From: DMER64 sp041654355
Lineage (GTDB): Bacteria > Bacteroidota > Bacteroidia > Bacteroidales > UBA932
NCBI GenBank assembly: GCA_041654355.1
Contig: JBAZDQ010000014.1
Coordinates: forward strand, 1 to 43,049
Direction: 5' to 3'
Length of the DNA stretch: 43,049 nt
The notes under the pieces were generated by a model. That model ran no database searches. It had not been told where the DNA came from and saw only the letters and a program-made list of their open reading frames with translations. This document shows positions 42,798 through 43,049 of the stretch, piece by piece. Every line of letters begins with the position of its first letter. Positions within the stretch are counted from its first letter, which is position 1. The position numbers were made by a program, and so were the translations under genes.

Positions 42798-43049
42798 CTA
42801 AATTTTTTTCAATATCAATGCGCTGTTCGTTCCTCCGAAACCAAAAGAATTGGAAAGGCAAATATCCAGCTTCATATCTAAAGTTTTGACAATTATATTC
42901 AAATTTTTTGACATATCATCCGGTTCTTCCAGATTGATATTCGGAGCGATGAAGGAATGCTTCATCATCAGCAGGGTATAGACGATCTCACTGGCGCCTG
43001 CCATCCAGCATTCATGCCCGGTCATACCTTTAGTGGAACTTACGGGCGT
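42798..43049 (-). CDS. beta-ketoacyl-ACP synthase, C-terminal part, cut by window
   Basis: C-terminal 83 residues of a ketosynthase whose N-terminal part lies past the right edge. The frame is open to the edge: the visible end reads TPVSSTKGMTGHECWMAGAS, where STK and GH are the C-terminal active-site Lys and His region, then ICLSNSFGFGGTNSALIL. The internal ATG at 43025 is not the start. This is the third catalytic-type KS of the cluster and shows the operon continues to the right. Confidence 0.88.
   Translation of the reverse strand, partial: TPVSSTKGMTGHECWMAGASEIVYTLLMMKHSFIAPNINLEEPDDMSKNLNIIVKTLDMKLDICLSNSFGFGGTNSALILKKI

Noticed and set aside
1..43049. tRNA, rRNA, CRISPR array, insertion sequence, prophage or integron
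   Set aside because: No repeat array, transposase, integrase, inverted-repeat pair or RNA gene was seen; nearly all sequence is coding, and gaps are under 100 bases.

Overview
The window reads as a Bacteroidota chromosome, most likely order Bacteroidales. The evidence is the family mix (TonB receptor with an STN domain, DUF4249 lipoprotein, DUF2461, NamZ-type DUF1343, a kinase fused to a RapZ C-terminal domain), the few Bacteroidota-type -7 boxes (TAnnTTTG), and very compact operons with 1-4 base start/stop overlaps. A genus cannot be named from this. No tRNA, rRNA, CRISPR array, insertion sequence or phage gene was seen, and no stretch over 100 bases lacks a gene.

Layout. (1) 1-4390, plus: an RND efflux permease cut by the left edge and its TolC-like outer-membrane partner. 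(2) 4400-10774, minus: a surface-protein operon with an unknown secreted protein, a TonB-dependent receptor, a DUF4249 lipoprotein and an MG2/plug-like protein. (3) 10859-20669, plus: a tandem-domain glycosyltransferase, a SpoIID/LytB protein, an AmpG-like permease, a NamZ-like lipoprotein, a GH18 lipoprotein, an AmgK-like kinase with RapZ C-terminal domain, a MurU-like nucleotidyltransferase and a PatB/MalY-like C-S lyase. Together they look like a peptidoglycan (MurNAc) salvage operon. (4) 20659-23153, minus: SDR, Gfo/Idh/MocA oxidoreductase and DUF2461 protein. (5) 23192-24112, plus: a lone phosphodiester glycosidase. (6) 24113-43049, minus, running off the right edge: a 22-gene aryl-polyene/flexirubin-type type II polyketide operon. 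It holds two complete ketosynthases and part of a third, two ketosynthase-like proteins without catalytic residues, two acyl carrier proteins, two hot-dog dehydratase-like proteins, a thioesterase, an LpxL-like acyltransferase, LolA-like and EamA-like proteins, a GT2, an MMPL exporter fused to a PlsC acyltransferase, a CrtI-like flavoprotein, a B12-type radical SAM enzyme, a CapK-like adenylate-forming ligase, another acyltransferase, an esterase and two small uncharacterised proteins.

How the parts may work together. In the salvage operon, envelope lipoproteins (NamZ, GH18) would trim peptidoglycan glycans, the permease would import products, the kinase would make the sugar-1-phosphate and the MurU-like enzyme would make the UDP-sugar. 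In the polyketide operon, a ligase would activate a starter, the KS/ACP/dehydratase set would build a conjugated chain, and the acyltransferases, GT2, LolA-like protein and MMPL exporter would attach it to a lipid and move it to the outer membrane. No ketoreductase, ammonia-lyase or dialkylresorcinol synthase was seen in the cluster; these may lie past the right edge. The most unusual points are the two non-catalytic KS-like proteins, the methyltransferase-like tail on the MMPL fusion, the radical SAM/CrtI pair, the kinase-RapZ fusion, a SpoIID protein without signal peptide, and a GH18 enzyme whose middle catalytic aspartate is glycine.
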